50,225 nt of DNA, from assembly GCA_023433505.1 (NCBI GenBank), contig JAEZCO010000074.1, forward strand, positions 1 to 50,225, given 5' to 3'. Shown in pieces: positions 32,761 through 41,253 of this stretch (its first letter is position 1; each line of letters opens with the position of its first letter). The translations under genes were made by a program, and so were the position numbers. This stretch comes from Bacillota bacterium (GTDB lineage Bacteria; Bacillota; Clostridia; Acetivibrionales; DTU013). The notes under the pieces were generated by a model, which worked only from the letters and a program-made list of their open reading frames with translations, had not been told where the DNA came from and did no database searches.

Positions 32761-34166
32761 TTATGCCTTATGACTTCGAACCTTTCCATTTTATATTTCT
32801 CATCCTGCCTTATTCCCGCTTTCTGCAGTGCAATGGCAACCTGTTTCTCCGGCGTATCCACGCCCTCCAGGTTTGGCAGCAGCAGACCGGAGCGCGTGCC
32901 TGCCCTGACAATCACACCGTATTTTACGACGTCCAGGGCATCCTTCGACAGGATTGGCTCCGGTTTCATCAAAACGTCGACGGAATAGACAAGGTTGCCC
33001 AATTCATTTGCTTCTATGGGATCAAATCGGGGGTCCTGGGTTCCGGCACTGATGGCGTTGTTGATGATTTCTTCGGCAATATTTTTTCTGACCGGTGAAA
33101 TCGTCCCGATACAGCCTCTTAACTGACCGAACTTCTTTATTGAAACAAATACTCCCGCGCGTTCTTCCAGCATTTCATCCGGCAGTCCCTGGGGCGTCGA
33201 TGTCACTTTGCTGCTTTTCACATAGGTTTCCAGCGTTTCCCTTGCAAGCGCCACATAGGGATCCTCTCCGGCTCTTGTATTTTTCATTTCCGCCGCTTCA
33301 GCTTCCTCTTTCAATTCCAGTATTCCCTTGCCCCCGGCCGGAGCTCCCGGCTCGAAGGCTGCCACGCTGTAGCCCACGCCAAAAGGACCTTCATAGGAAT
33401 ATACTTCCGATTTAATCTCATATCCGTCGAGGGCTCCAAACATGATGATAAATGATCTGAGTCCGCACTCGCCGGCCGCTTCACAAAAGCCCTCGTCCAT
33501 GGAGAGCAGTTTTTCCGGCATCGCAGGCTGCAGGCTTTCCACAAGCATCCTGTCAAATTCGGGACCCTTTTTATCAAAGCCGTAAGGGCCTTCTGCCATA
33601 AGCTTATGCGATAAATCGCCGCTGGCGATAAAGACTGCCTTTTCTCCTGATTCCTGCACCGCCTGAGCTATGCATTTGCCAAACTTATAGAGCTCCTTAT
33701 AGGGCATGCCCGCAATGGAGATATGCACCAATTTGAATCCGGCATATTTCCGGGCGACGAAATACAAAGGTACCAGTGCGCCATGATCAAGCTCTTTGGA
33801 TATGTTATACTTTTTTGCCAATACATTATCCAGACCGCCGCAATAGATCCCCTGTGCGTTTCCAATTTCAATTATTCTGTTTACCAAGGGCAAATTATTA
33901 TCGAATTCCAGCCTCACACGTGCAGCGCCGAATCTGCTGAAATCACCTGCCAGCCGGGCTGAGGTGGAGATGTGTATGAAATCCTGAAATATGGGACCAT
34001 GCGGCGAAGTGAGAATAATCGTTGCAGGCGCCGCTTTACTGATCTCATCCGCCGCCCTCTCGCAGGCTTTTATGGTGGCGGATGCCTTTTCGCCCTCACC
34101 TTTGCCTACTTCAGGGACGAGAATGGGAGGATGGGGAAGAATATATGTGTTTGTTATTCCACCCAT
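32757..34166 (-). CDS. AmmeMemoRadiSam fusion protein (MEMO + AMMECR1)
   Basis: A 469-residue fusion. The N-terminal half is the MEMO/extradiol dioxygenase-like domain (ILPHPPILVPEVGKGEGE, then TSPHGPIFQDF, then IASGDLSHKL), which keeps the histidines of this fold. The C-terminal half is AMMECR1 (VFVSIKKFGQLRGCIGTISP), including the conserved LRGCIG hexapeptide. AAAGGAGG lies upstream of the ATG. It overlaps amrS by 4 bp. The function of the set is unknown. Confidence 0.92.
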   Translation of the reverse strand: MGGITNTYILPHPPILVPEVGKGEGEKASATIKACERAADEISKAAPATIILTSPHGPIFQDFIHISTSARLAGDFSRFGAARVRLEFDNNLPLVNRIIEIGNAQGIYCGGLDNVLAKKYNISKELDHGALVPLYFVARKYAGFKLVHISIAGMPYKELYKFGKCIAQAVQESGEKAVFIASGDLSHKLMAEGPYGFDKKGPEFDRMLVESLQPAMPEKLLSMDEGFCEAAGECGLRSFIIMFGALDGYEIKSEVYSYEGPFGVGYSVAAFEPGAPAGGKGILELKEEAEAAEMKNTRAGEDPYVALARETLETYVKSSKVTSTPQGLPDEMLEERAGVFVSIKKFGQLRGCIGTISPVRKNIAEEIINNAISAGTQDPRFDPIEANELGNLVYSVDVLMKPEPILSKDALDVVKYGVIVRAGTRSGLLLPNLEGVDTPEKQVAIALQKAGIRQDEKYKMERFEVIRHK

Positions 34167-34307
34167 AATTCAAAAGCCTCCTTTAGGATTCGTTAAAATA
34201 TAACTTCCGGTAATCTTTTTCGGGGAACTGCACTAGCCGCTCCATTTCCAAAAAAGAAACCGGAATTTTATAATTTTAGCCGACCCTTAATTGACAAACC
34301 GTTGCGT

Positions 34308-34409
34308 TTAACTTCCGAAAAAAGCCGAATAACCCAACAAGCCCAGTGAGGTAATAAAAAACAAAATCACTGTAATCAGTGCTATCCATTTTACCAGATT
34401 CCTGTTCAT
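34308..34409 (-). CDS. Small single-pass membrane peptide, 33 residues
   Basis: The frame MNRNLVKWIALITVILFFIT continues SLGLLGYSAFFGS and stop. It has a basic N-terminus and one hydrophobic helix of about 22 residues. AGAGGAAA lies 6-7 nt before the ATG. It lies on the same strand as and 140 bp upstream of the AMMECR1 fusion gene. Composition and site make a real microprotein likely; its function is unknown. Confidence 0.65.
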   Translation of the reverse strand: MNRNLVKWIALITVILFFITSLGLLGYSAFFGS

Positions 34410-34516
34410 GCGGTTTCCTCTTTCTATAGTACTGCACCGAAAACGAATTGCAGTACTACCATATATTTATCATACACTTGTTTGCCGATATTTACACCTT
34501 ATAACGGCCTAATTCA

Positions 34517-34548
34517 AAGGAAATTTTTCGTTTGTAAAAAATTTCCTT
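34517..34548. terminator. AT-rich hairpin, terminator-like
   Basis: Arms AAGGAAATTTTT (34517-34528) and AAAAAATTTCCTT (34536-34548) form a near-perfect stem between the R1 repeat and the 33-aa gene. Which transcript it serves is unclear. Confidence 0.5.
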
Positions 34549-34564
34549 ACTGCAGCGGAGCTTC

Positions 34565-34696
34565 AACGAGGCTGGTCGCAAATGCCCTGCATTTGCTGCT
34601 CGCCCATGCATCCGGGCGGGAGATATGCTCACCGCCTGAACACCAATTCGGTACCCTCCGCCTATAGAGGTGGGGGACATTTTTTGATGCCTCGTT
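34565..34696. repeat. Dispersed structured repeat R1, copy 2
   Basis: Closed by AACGAGGC (34565-34572) and GCCTCGTT (34689-34696). Inside are a GCAAATG/CATTTGC hairpin and a CCGCCT/AGGTGG hairpin. It is mostly identical to 47831-47966. No coding potential; it lies downstream of the HAD gene. Confidence 0.85.
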
Positions 34697-34752
34697 ATAA
34701 CAATAATATTCTACATGAATATTCCGTCAAAAACAACTGTCAACAGAAAGTC

Positions 34753-35583
34753 TCAAACAGCAACATTGGATTTAATCGTACCGTCCTCAATCCAGCGGAT
34801 GACCTCAGCCACGGCGTCGTTGTCATGACGGCTGCAAACAAGGTCTGCCGCCGTTATTACATCCTTGTGGGCGTTTTTAACGGCAACACCCGTACCTGCT
34901 TCCAAAAGCATTTCAAGGTCATTTTTGTTATCTCCCATTGCCACAATGGCTTCGCAAGGTAAATTTGCCATTTCAGCCAGGCGTTTCAGCGCACTGCCCT
35001 TTGTAACATTTTTATTCAGCAGCTCCAGGAATTGGGACTCCGAATATACCGCATGGAATTCTTCCTTCCTAGCTTTGAGAAAAGCCTCTACTTCCAACAG
35101 TTTCTCGGGGTTTGAGGCAATCAGCAGCTTGATCCAAGGCCGGGGAATATCCTTCAAGCAGGCGAAAACCGGATGAAACCCTTCCCGGATCATATGCCTG
35201 TCAGTTACGGCATTTTGTGCCGGCAGGTATAGATCTTCTCCATGAAATACCTCCAGCCCGATACCCGGAAACTGCCGAAGGAGATCTTCCGCTACATCCG
35301 CAATATTGTCCGTAAGACAATTTTGCCAGAGGAGCTTCTTCATGGAAAAATCATAAATGGCGGCTCCATTATATACAATAGCAGGCAGATTCATCGGAAG
35401 CACCGGCAGATAAGGCTCTACCGCCTTAAACATGCGGCCTGTCGCCACAGTGAACAGTCCGCCGCCTGCAATAAATCTTTTTATGGCCCTTTGGTTCTCG
35501 TCACTTATCCGGCTTCTCCTGTCCAGCAGGGTTCCATCCATATCCGTAACAAGCATTTTGCCGGCAAAAGGGTAATTGTTCAA
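34753..35583 (-). CDS. Cof-type HAD-IIB phosphatase
   Basis: A 276-residue HAD hydrolase. Motif I is MLVTDMDGTLLDRRSRIS, motif II is GGLFTVATGRMFKAV, the conserved Lys lies in NVTKGSALKRLAEM, and motif IV is IVAMGDNKNDLEMLLEAGTG. A Cof-type cap lies between. These enzymes dephosphorylate sugar phosphates or cofactors; the substrate is unknown. The TTG at 35583 with AGGA 5 nt upstream is preferred; an upstream extension of 27 residues (start near 35664) is outside the fold. The start region is followed upstream by an R2 repeat. Confidence 0.88.
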   Translation of the reverse strand: MNNYPFAGKMLVTDMDGTLLDRRSRISDENQRAIKRFIAGGGLFTVATGRMFKAVEPYLPVLPMNLPAIVYNGAAIYDFSMKKLLWQNCLTDNIADVAEDLLRQFPGIGLEVFHGEDLYLPAQNAVTDRHMIREGFHPVFACLKDIPRPWIKLLIASNPEKLLEVEAFLKARKEEFHAVYSESQFLELLNKNVTKGSALKRLAEMANLPCEAIVAMGDNKNDLEMLLEAGTGVAVKNAHKDVITAADLVCSRHDNDAVAEVIRWIEDGTIKSNVAV

Positions 35584-35760
35584 GTTTATCCTACATCCTT
35601 TCCATTCTCTGACTGGCATAAATATTGCCCTGGAACTAAAAAACCTTTTTAGAAAGTCTACCATAACTCATGGATGAATACAATCGACGTATTCTAAAAT
35701 CAAAGATATTGTTCATCCATTGACGATGACGGAAAACGGTTGAGGGCCGAGTGGAATAAA

Positions 35761-35862
35761 GTACCGGTACATATATAACTTCCCGTATAAGTTTCTGAAA
35801 ATGCAGTCCATTGCGGCCGGCACTTTCGGAAAAACGGGAAGTAATATCTGCAGTATTCCTAA
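35761..35862. repeat. Dispersed palindromic repeat R2, copy B
   Basis: Matches copy A at 1196-1299 with scattered differences. The arms CTTCCCGT and ACGGGAAG are conserved, as is the central GGCCGGC. The 347-bp gap between the HAD start and the next gene (35584-35931) holds only this repeat. Confidence 0.85.
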
Positions 35863-35931
35863 GTAAGAGGGAATTATAAAAAGCTGCCATACGGTTTTGA
35901 TATGGCAGCTTTCGTTATGGGATAGTTATTT

Positions 35932-36498
35932 CTATAATGACTTCATTGGCTCGCTCCATGCTCCGAGGGCTCTCCCGTTCCAGGAAAAATATGTTTGGCA
36001 GGTCGTACTGATTGGCGCAATGGATTGGATACGCTGTTCGATACTCGTACTTTTATCATTCAACCGCTCATCGATCAGGACATTCCGGACTTTGCACAGG
36101 AACACATCGCCGCCGTCAAGCGGAATTGATTGTGAAACCTGGAGCTCAAAGGCCAGGGGACTGTCGTCCAGGACAGGTACATTTAACACTGCGCCTTTTG
36201 TTGTCCCAACCGGGATATTCATTTTACCGGCAGAATAACCGTTCGTGTTCCCGAAGTAATCCGCAAGCGGGAGGATGGATTCCGTGACAAGATTGGCTGA
36301 AAAAATTTTCGTTGCCTTTATCCTGTCTTTCGTCAGTTTATCACCGCCGATAGACGCCATCACGCCCATCTCGGCATCCCAATAATAGCTGAACCAGCAA
36401 AACAGACCGAAATCCGGTGTGCCGTCTTCCTTATAAGTACCGTACAGAAACAGGGTTTGCGGACAAAAATCGTTTGCTAAGGGCACAGATTTTTTCAT
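35932..36498 (-). CDS. Flavin reductase-like FMN-binding protein
   Basis: A 188-residue protein of the flavin reductase/DIM6 split-barrel type. PQTLFLYGTYKEDGTPDFGL at the start and VMASIGGDKLTKDRIKATKI fit the FMN-binding region, and SANLVTESILPLADYFG the following helix. It would reduce FMN or act as an FMN-dependent reductase; the partner is unknown. AAAGGAAATTAAGTT precedes the ATG. It lies 15 bp downstream of a YdeI-type gene and is probably co-transcribed with it. Confidence 0.82.
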   Translation of the reverse strand: MKKSVPLANDFCPQTLFLYGTYKEDGTPDFGLFCWFSYYWDAEMGVMASIGGDKLTKDRIKATKIFSANLVTESILPLADYFGNTNGYSAGKMNIPVGTTKGAVLNVPVLDDSPLAFELQVSQSIPLDGGDVFLCKVRNVLIDERLNDKSTSIEQRIQSIAPISTTCQTYFSWNGRALGAWSEPMKSL

Positions 36499-36513
36499 AA
36501 CTTAATTTCCTTT

Positions 36514-37083
36514 CTACATCGGTTTCAGGTTTTTATTCAGCCGGTCAACAATTCTGTCAAACCCCCGCTGCCGGGCTTCTTCGCTTTTCGGAGCAAAATA
36601 AGCGCCTGTATATGTGCGTTTCACTGACGGGGACATCTCCATGAAGTTATCATATGCGGGAGATATGCTATACAGCTTCTCCGCAAGCACCGCAATTTGT
36701 TCATCGGTTACCGGATTGCGCTTTGGCGCTTCCCATGCTCCGTTTTGAATGGCTTCCGCAACGGCCTTTTCGCCGAGCACTGTCATTAAGGCTTTCTCGC
36801 GAAGCTTCTCCACCGTTTTCTTATTTTTGTCCGACCACATGCTTTTAGCCCGGCGTCTGGCAAAATACTTTATGTACTTCGTGTCGTCAATGCTTTGCAT
36901 CTGTCCGTCAATCCATCCGAAACATAATGCCTCTTCCAGCGCATCGTTTGCAGTAAGCGTACTGACAGCCTTTGTCTTCCCAAACACAAGCCAAACCCCT
37001 TCGCCTGCCTGGGCATTGTCAGAAAGCCATTTGCGAAAATCCTCACGGGTAGGGAACAGCAATTGAGGTATATCATTTTTCAC
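36514..37083 (-). CDS. YdeI/OmpD-associated family protein
   Basis: A 189-residue protein with the family pattern FPTREDFRKWLSDNAQAGEG, VWLVFGKTKA and LCFGWIDGQMQSIDDTKYIK, followed by RRRAKSMWSDKNKKTVEKL. Members are small cytoplasmic proteins of unclear function, with some linked to bacteriocin or stress resistance. The start is GTG with AAAGGAG about 10 nt upstream. It heads a two-gene unit with the flavin reductase-like gene. Confidence 0.85.
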   Translation of the reverse strand: MKNDIPQLLFPTREDFRKWLSDNAQAGEGVWLVFGKTKAVSTLTANDALEEALCFGWIDGQMQSIDDTKYIKYFARRRAKSMWSDKNKKTVEKLREKALMTVLGEKAVAEAIQNGAWEAPKRNPVTDEQIAVLAEKLYSISPAYDNFMEMSPSVKRTYTGAYFAPKSEEARQRGFDRIVDRLNKNLKPM

Positions 37084-37292
37084 ATCGCAACAACTCCTTT
37101 ACAGTTTGATTGACCTGTTCAATTGATATCATTTTCATTTGGCAAGTTCCCGAAATGTATGAATGTTCTTGTAAAGTATCCTATCCGCAATTTCTTCAAT
37201 ACTTTCCTCTTCACACTTCAATTCTCAAGTAAATTCCACAAATTTCAATAATGGCATATTGGGGTTTATTATTTTTTATGATTAATACCGCC

Positions 37293-37766
37293 TTACCCCT
37301 TTAGACGTTTCAAATGCTGCAAGTGAATCCCGATATGGCCAACGCCGATAATAACTGCGGAAATTACCAGCCATATTACCTTGCCGTAAATGCCGAGCAA
37401 AAGGAATGCCGCAACAGGTAACACAGCTCCCGGTACAGGAATACCGAGAATACTTCGGTAAAAATCGAACATTGTCTGCTTGCTCAGGAAGTAACGAACC
37501 CAGTAAATTTCATAAAGTATCATCAAAGCGGCGGATACGAACAGCCAGGCTATCCAGGGTTCAACCACTTTCGGGTTGTAGTCGCTGAAAAACAGGATTG
37601 TTACCATGCAAAGAACCTGTCCTGCCCGCTCAAACGCAAGCAGCACTTTGTTTTCGCCTGACGGGTCATAGCCATCCGGCTTGTGCCGCGCCCAAATGAT
37701 GTTAGGGATTTCAAGCATCAGCATATAAATTAGTCCAACGTATGAAAAGCCAATGTGTCCAAGTAT
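37293..37766 (-). CDS. Small integral membrane protein with possible AUA start
   Basis: A 157-residue protein with about four membrane segments: HIGFSYVGLIYMLMLEI, AGQVLCMVTILFF, WIAWLFVSAALMILYEIYW, and a C-terminal pair around VLPVAAFLLLGIYG and VIWLVISAVIIGVGHIGI. The hydrophobic HIGFSYVGLIY segment precedes the first ATG (37724) in frame and looks integral. The codon at normal distance from AGGAAGGTG is ATA at 37766; the ATG touching that site is out of frame. Function unknown. Confidence 0.6.
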   Translation of the reverse strand: MLGHIGFSYVGLIYMLMLEIPNIIWARHKPDGYDPSGENKVLLAFERAGQVLCMVTILFFSDYNPKVVEPWIAWLFVSAALMILYEIYWVRYFLSKQTMFDFYRSILGIPVPGAVLPVAAFLLLGIYGKVIWLVISAVIIGVGHIGIHLQHLKRLKG

Positions 37767-37886
37767 ATCGCATCACCTTCCTGTATGCATTATATCAGTT
37801 GACGCAGGATAGATGTCAATGGGTATGTTTATAATATTATAAAACGAAGAATACTTTCCAAGGTTACTTTTCAGCCGTTTGAATAA

Positions 37887-39944
37887 TTATGTTAGAGGCG
37901 TTTGCGTACCATCGCGTCCCTCAAGGAATATTCCTGTCAAGTTATTCTCTTTAAGGTAGGTCAATAGGCTCTCAGAAATCCGATCATGCAGATTGTTTTT
38001 CTTGCCGTAATCTTCGAGAATCCTTTCCGCCACACTGCTTTTACTCTTGCAGAACTCCCTGATGGACGGTGCAAACCCGGCTCCGTCCTTTGCCTCGATA
38101 TATTCAACAAGTGTGAAAGACCCGTCGGAATCCTTTCTAAGTTTAATCGCCGCCGGAACATGGCTTGCGTTGTCCTCGACAAGCTTCTTACCGTAGAGCA
38201 GATACTCTTCCTTCAGCACGGTCGCCCATATGGTCAGCATATTATCCTCCTCATAGTTGCCAAATATTTGGGAAGCTACCAGTATGACTCCGTTTTTATT
38301 GTATGGTTTATAATGTTCAAGAGCTGCTGCTGTTACAAGTTCCTTAATAGTTTTGCCTTCCGGTCTGCTTATAGGAGGAAGGACCGATATTTCCAGCGGC
38401 TTGAGTTGTGAGTACCACTCTTCCCCGCTCTTCCAGCCCTTCGGTACATTATTGTTATTTCCAAGTATTCGTATGCAGGCCTCTGCCATCAGATCTCCTC
38501 GTTCACCTTTTGCAGCTCCCTTTGCAAACTGCTCCAGCATATAGTCAAGCGCAGGCTTGCCATAATATTCTATTTCCAATAATGTATTATCCTTGAATGC
38601 AGTTTTGTTCCAATCCGACTCCTCTGATTTCTTCATGGTAATTATCGCATCGAGCTGTTGCTCAATCAATGCCTTCAGCAAATCATCCTTGGGGTTTATG
38701 AAATGAGAATCGGCTATTTCCCACGTTTCATCAATCTCTCCTGTGCGCTTAAAGACCGTAGCGTTAAAGCTCATATCATTTCCAAGGTCGAACACCAGTA
38801 TTAAACCTTTTTCATTGCCCCCTTTCACATTATCATCCTTTGATAGCAGCCTGGCATTATAACCGATTGACTTAAAGTAGTCCACAAGCGTCTTCTCCGG
38901 GTCTTCAAGCGTCACAGGCACCGAAATATTGACTGGTCCGGTGGCAACTGGAGAAACCGGGCTGTGGGGCTTTACTGTAAGATCAATTACTTTCGCTGGC
39001 AGGGGTTCCTCATCACTTGCCTTATTCGCCGCAAACGCTATACTCAAGGCTGCGACAAGCACGGCTGAAATGACAATGACCCAAGCTGCGGGTTCTTTGA
39101 AACTCATAACGTTCTTGATGCGTCCCTTGATGTTTCCTTCACCAAAGGCAAGAGGGCTACCGTTGATAAGCCGCCGTCCCGTTGCAAGGGAGAGCAGGGA
39201 CATTGAATATGCCCCCTTGACCTCCCCGCCCATTTGCTTTAGGACACGCTCGTCGCAGGACATCTCCATGTCTGCGCTCATCAGGAGGAAAGCCATCCAT
39301 ACAAGCGGATTAAACCAGTGGACACATAGAATAAGGAAGGCGGCCAGCTTCACTAAATGGTCAATGCGTTTGATGTGTGTCCGCTCATGCAGGATGATAT
39401 AACTCTTTTCCTCTGCGGAAAGCCCGGATGGGATATAGATTTTGGGATGGACAAAGCCAAGCACAAAGGGTGTTTTTAAGTTATCGGCTTCGTATATATT
39501 GCCCTCGGTCAGCACAGCGTCTCGCAGCCGGCGTTTAAGAAGGTTAATGGACACAACGCTGTAAATTAGCATTGCCACGATACCGGCGAGCCATAAGTAA
39601 GCGCCTATAGCCTGCCAAATCTGTAATGGATTCACACTTGCTACGGATGTAGCAGAAGGAAGTACACTGCTCACAGCATTGTCCACAACGATAATTCCGC
39701 TGTCAACGCGCGGAAACGGTTGCATGGCGATGTCAGCGGGAATTATCTGCGATTTAAACGGGATCAGGCTGAACACACTCTCAAACGAAAACGGAAATAC
39801 AAGCCGGAAACCAGCGACTGCCCAAAGGATAAATGAGATAGACTTAGGAATTTTTTTCAGAAACGGCCGAACCAGGATTATGGCGGCAATCACATAGCTT
39901 GCAGTCAAACTCATATTTAAAATGGATATAAATAAATTCCCCAA
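37887..39944 (-). CDS. BlaR1-type M56 membrane metallopeptidase with novel sensor domain
   Basis: A 685-residue protein. N-terminal membrane helices (about 12-29, 37-55, 108-133) surround a cytoplasmic zinc protease site, YIILHERTHIKRIDH (HExxH at 186-190), with a further acidic ligand in MEMSCDERVL. After another helix (WVIVISAVLVAALSIAFAA) comes an extracytoplasmic domain of about 370 residues without a penicillin-binding SxxK that I can identify, so the signal may not be a beta-lactam. It lies 2 bp after the blaI-like gene and should cleave that repressor on sensing. Confidence 0.85.
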   Translation of the reverse strand: MGNLFISILNMSLTASYVIAAIILVRPFLKKIPKSISFILWAVAGFRLVFPFSFESVFSLIPFKSQIIPADIAMQPFPRVDSGIIVVDNAVSSVLPSATSVASVNPLQIWQAIGAYLWLAGIVAMLIYSVVSINLLKRRLRDAVLTEGNIYEADNLKTPFVLGFVHPKIYIPSGLSAEEKSYIILHERTHIKRIDHLVKLAAFLILCVHWFNPLVWMAFLLMSADMEMSCDERVLKQMGGEVKGAYSMSLLSLATGRRLINGSPLAFGEGNIKGRIKNVMSFKEPAAWVIVISAVLVAALSIAFAANKASDEEPLPAKVIDLTVKPHSPVSPVATGPVNISVPVTLEDPEKTLVDYFKSIGYNARLLSKDDNVKGGNEKGLILVFDLGNDMSFNATVFKRTGEIDETWEIADSHFINPKDDLLKALIEQQLDAIITMKKSEESDWNKTAFKDNTLLEIEYYGKPALDYMLEQFAKGAAKGERGDLMAEACIRILGNNNNVPKGWKSGEEWYSQLKPLEISVLPPISRPEGKTIKELVTAAALEHYKPYNKNGVILVASQIFGNYEEDNMLTIWATVLKEEYLLYGKKLVEDNASHVPAAIKLRKDSDGSFTLVEYIEAKDGAGFAPSIREFCKSKSSVAERILEDYGKKNNLHDRISESLLTYLKENNLTGIFLEGRDGTQTPLT

Positions 39945-39946
39945 GA

Positions 39947-40309
39947 CTATCCCCCCTTATGCTGGTCAATCAGCTTTTTAAGCTCTTCAGCCTGACGGTC
40001 ACTGAGGTTGTTTCCTCCAATAAACGCAGTCAGGAATTTGGGAAGCGAGCCTCCGAAGGAATCCTCAACAAAGCGGCGGCTTTGTCTTGCGTAGAATTCA
40101 TCCTTTGATACCCGGGAAGATACAAGCGTATTATCGTTTTGAAAAATACCCTTGTCGCACAGCTTCTTTAACACCGTATATGTTGTGCTCTTTTTCCAGT
40201 TCATCTCTTTTTCGCACAGCTTCACAAGTTCCATTGAGGTGATAGGCTCGTGAAGCCAAATCAGTTCGGCGAATTTCGCTTCGCCCTGCGCAAGTCTGTA
40301 TTCGTTCAT
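39947..40309 (-). CDS. BlaI/MecI-family repressor
   Basis: A 120-residue winged-helix repressor. RLAQGEAKFAELIWLHEPIT begins the fold, MELVKLCEKEMNWKKSTTYT and LKKLCDKGIFQ form the DNA-binding and wing regions. The C-terminal dimer helix with the expected protease-sensitive region follows. The ATG at 40309 follows GGAGG by 9 nt; an ORF extension upstream lies in the promoter. It is paired with the M56 protease gene, and its promoter carries two palindromic operators, so the pair is autoregulated. Confidence 0.92.
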   Translation of the reverse strand: MNEYRLAQGEAKFAELIWLHEPITSMELVKLCEKEMNWKKSTTYTVLKKLCDKGIFQNDNTLVSSRVSKDEFYARQSRRFVEDSFGGSLPKFLTAFIGGNNLSDRQAEELKKLIDQHKGG

Positions 40310-40323
40310 GTTATTACGCCTCC

Positions 40324-40342
40324 AGTCTATTACATATCGACT
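40324..40342. promoter_or_regulatory. Second BlaI-type operator (imperfect)
   Basis: AGTCTAT-tacat-ATCGACT: the same 7-5-7 spacing as the upstream palindrome with one mismatch, centred 29 bp downstream of it, between promoter and start codon. Confidence 0.6.
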
Positions 40343-40350
40343 CGTCAGCG

Positions 40351-40373
40351 CCAGTCTATCACCAATAGACTGG
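40351..40373. promoter_or_regulatory. BlaI-type operator over the promoter
   Basis: A perfect palindrome CCAGTCTAT-cacca-ATAGACTGG covering the -10 and spacer of the repressor promoter. Confidence 0.75.
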
Positions 40374-40381
40374 TGTGTCAA
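40353..40381 (-). promoter_or_regulatory. blaI-like/M56 operon promoter
   Basis: TTGACA and TAGACT with 17-nt spacing on the minus strand, overlapped by the palindromic operator. Confidence 0.7.
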
Positions 40382-40455
40382 TATAGATAAGTTTTAAGTG
40401 TGTCCGTGTGAAAGCTCCGGTTAGTATATCTGAATTAGATGAAGCACTGCCTGCG

Positions 40456-40498
40456 AAAAAAAAGAAATAGCTTCCTACTGGTAGGAGCTATTTCTTTT
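40456..40498 (-). terminator. tRNA-Leu terminator
   Basis: Directly after the tRNA on the minus strand: a long stem (AAAGAAATAGCT, CCTAC paired with GTAGG, and AGCTATTTCTTT) with a short loop, followed by a run of T. Confidence 0.85.
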
Positions 40499-40499
40499 C

Positions 40500-40583
<84 letters not shown>

Positions 40584-40599
40584 AAAAGTTATACGCCTT

Positions 40600-40628
40600 A
40601 TTTTAAGCCATTTTCAACTTATTGTCAA
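40600..40628 (-). promoter_or_regulatory. tRNA-Leu promoter
   Basis: TTGACA and TAAAAT with 17-nt spacing on the minus strand, 17 bp upstream of the tRNA 5' end. Confidence 0.8.
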
Positions 40629-40724
40629 TGTTAAATTACTTCAAAACACTGCTCGGCAAACCTGTTTGTAAGAATTGCCTGCTGCGTTCTGCAGTAGATT
40701 TCAATGGCACTTCCCATTTTATAT

Positions 40725-41249
40725 TTAATCCGTAATAATGACTGTTGACGTCGGTCCATTCCATATAATGGTCCAATGTGACATGACATCCCGCCCGATG
40801 AGTATGCCGAAATTCTTGCAATTCTCGGGATTCTGCTCATTTTCCTCCAGTCTGAAGGGCAATGCGCACGTACCAACGCTCAAGTTGTGGAAAGGCTTTA
40901 ATGCGGTATTCGGAAAGCTCAGGTCAATCACATAATTTGCCGACTCAATCCTCCCGCCGCCGGTATGCCGGTATTTTTTTCCGACGGACAGCAGCCCCAA
41001 TCTCCTGGGTATCGAAACATCAATAATGGTATCGTTGGTTCCGGTATCAAAATGTGCCATCAACGAGATAAAATTCGGCGGTTTGGCGCCGGAAGCCTGA
41101 TTTTCTGCAGATGCAACGGACATGGCCACAGGAAAGCAGAAACCTGTCTGCTGCAATATCTCAGGACTAAAATTCATAGGTCTGCCTAATTTGCAGGTGT
41201 CTGTCGGTGGATTAATGAATGTGCCGCCATAGTAGGTATATTGTCCCAT
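40725..41249 (-). CDS. Retropepsin-like aspartic protease-type protein
   Basis: A 174-residue cytoplasmic protein. AHFDTGTNDTIIDVSIP holds the Asp-Thr-Gly active-site triad (Asp at about residue 68), and NFGILIGRDVMSHW has the hydrophobic-hydrophobic-Gly turn (149-155) that packs behind it in single-domain, dimeric retropepsins. The known bacterial relative in Clostridia is SpoIIGA, but this protein lacks its membrane part. The start is ATG at 41249 (or GTG at 41264), within a few bases of the stop of the 84-aa gene, so the two are translationally linked. Confidence 0.7.
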   Translation of the reverse strand: MGQYTYYGGTFINPPTDTCKLGRPMNFSPEILQQTGFCFPVAMSVASAENQASGAKPPNFISLMAHFDTGTNDTIIDVSIPRRLGLLSVGKKYRHTGGGRIESANYVIDLSFPNTALKPFHNLSVGTCALPFRLEENEQNPENCKNFGILIGRDVMSHWTIIWNGPTSTVIITD

Positions 41250-41253
41250 AGAC

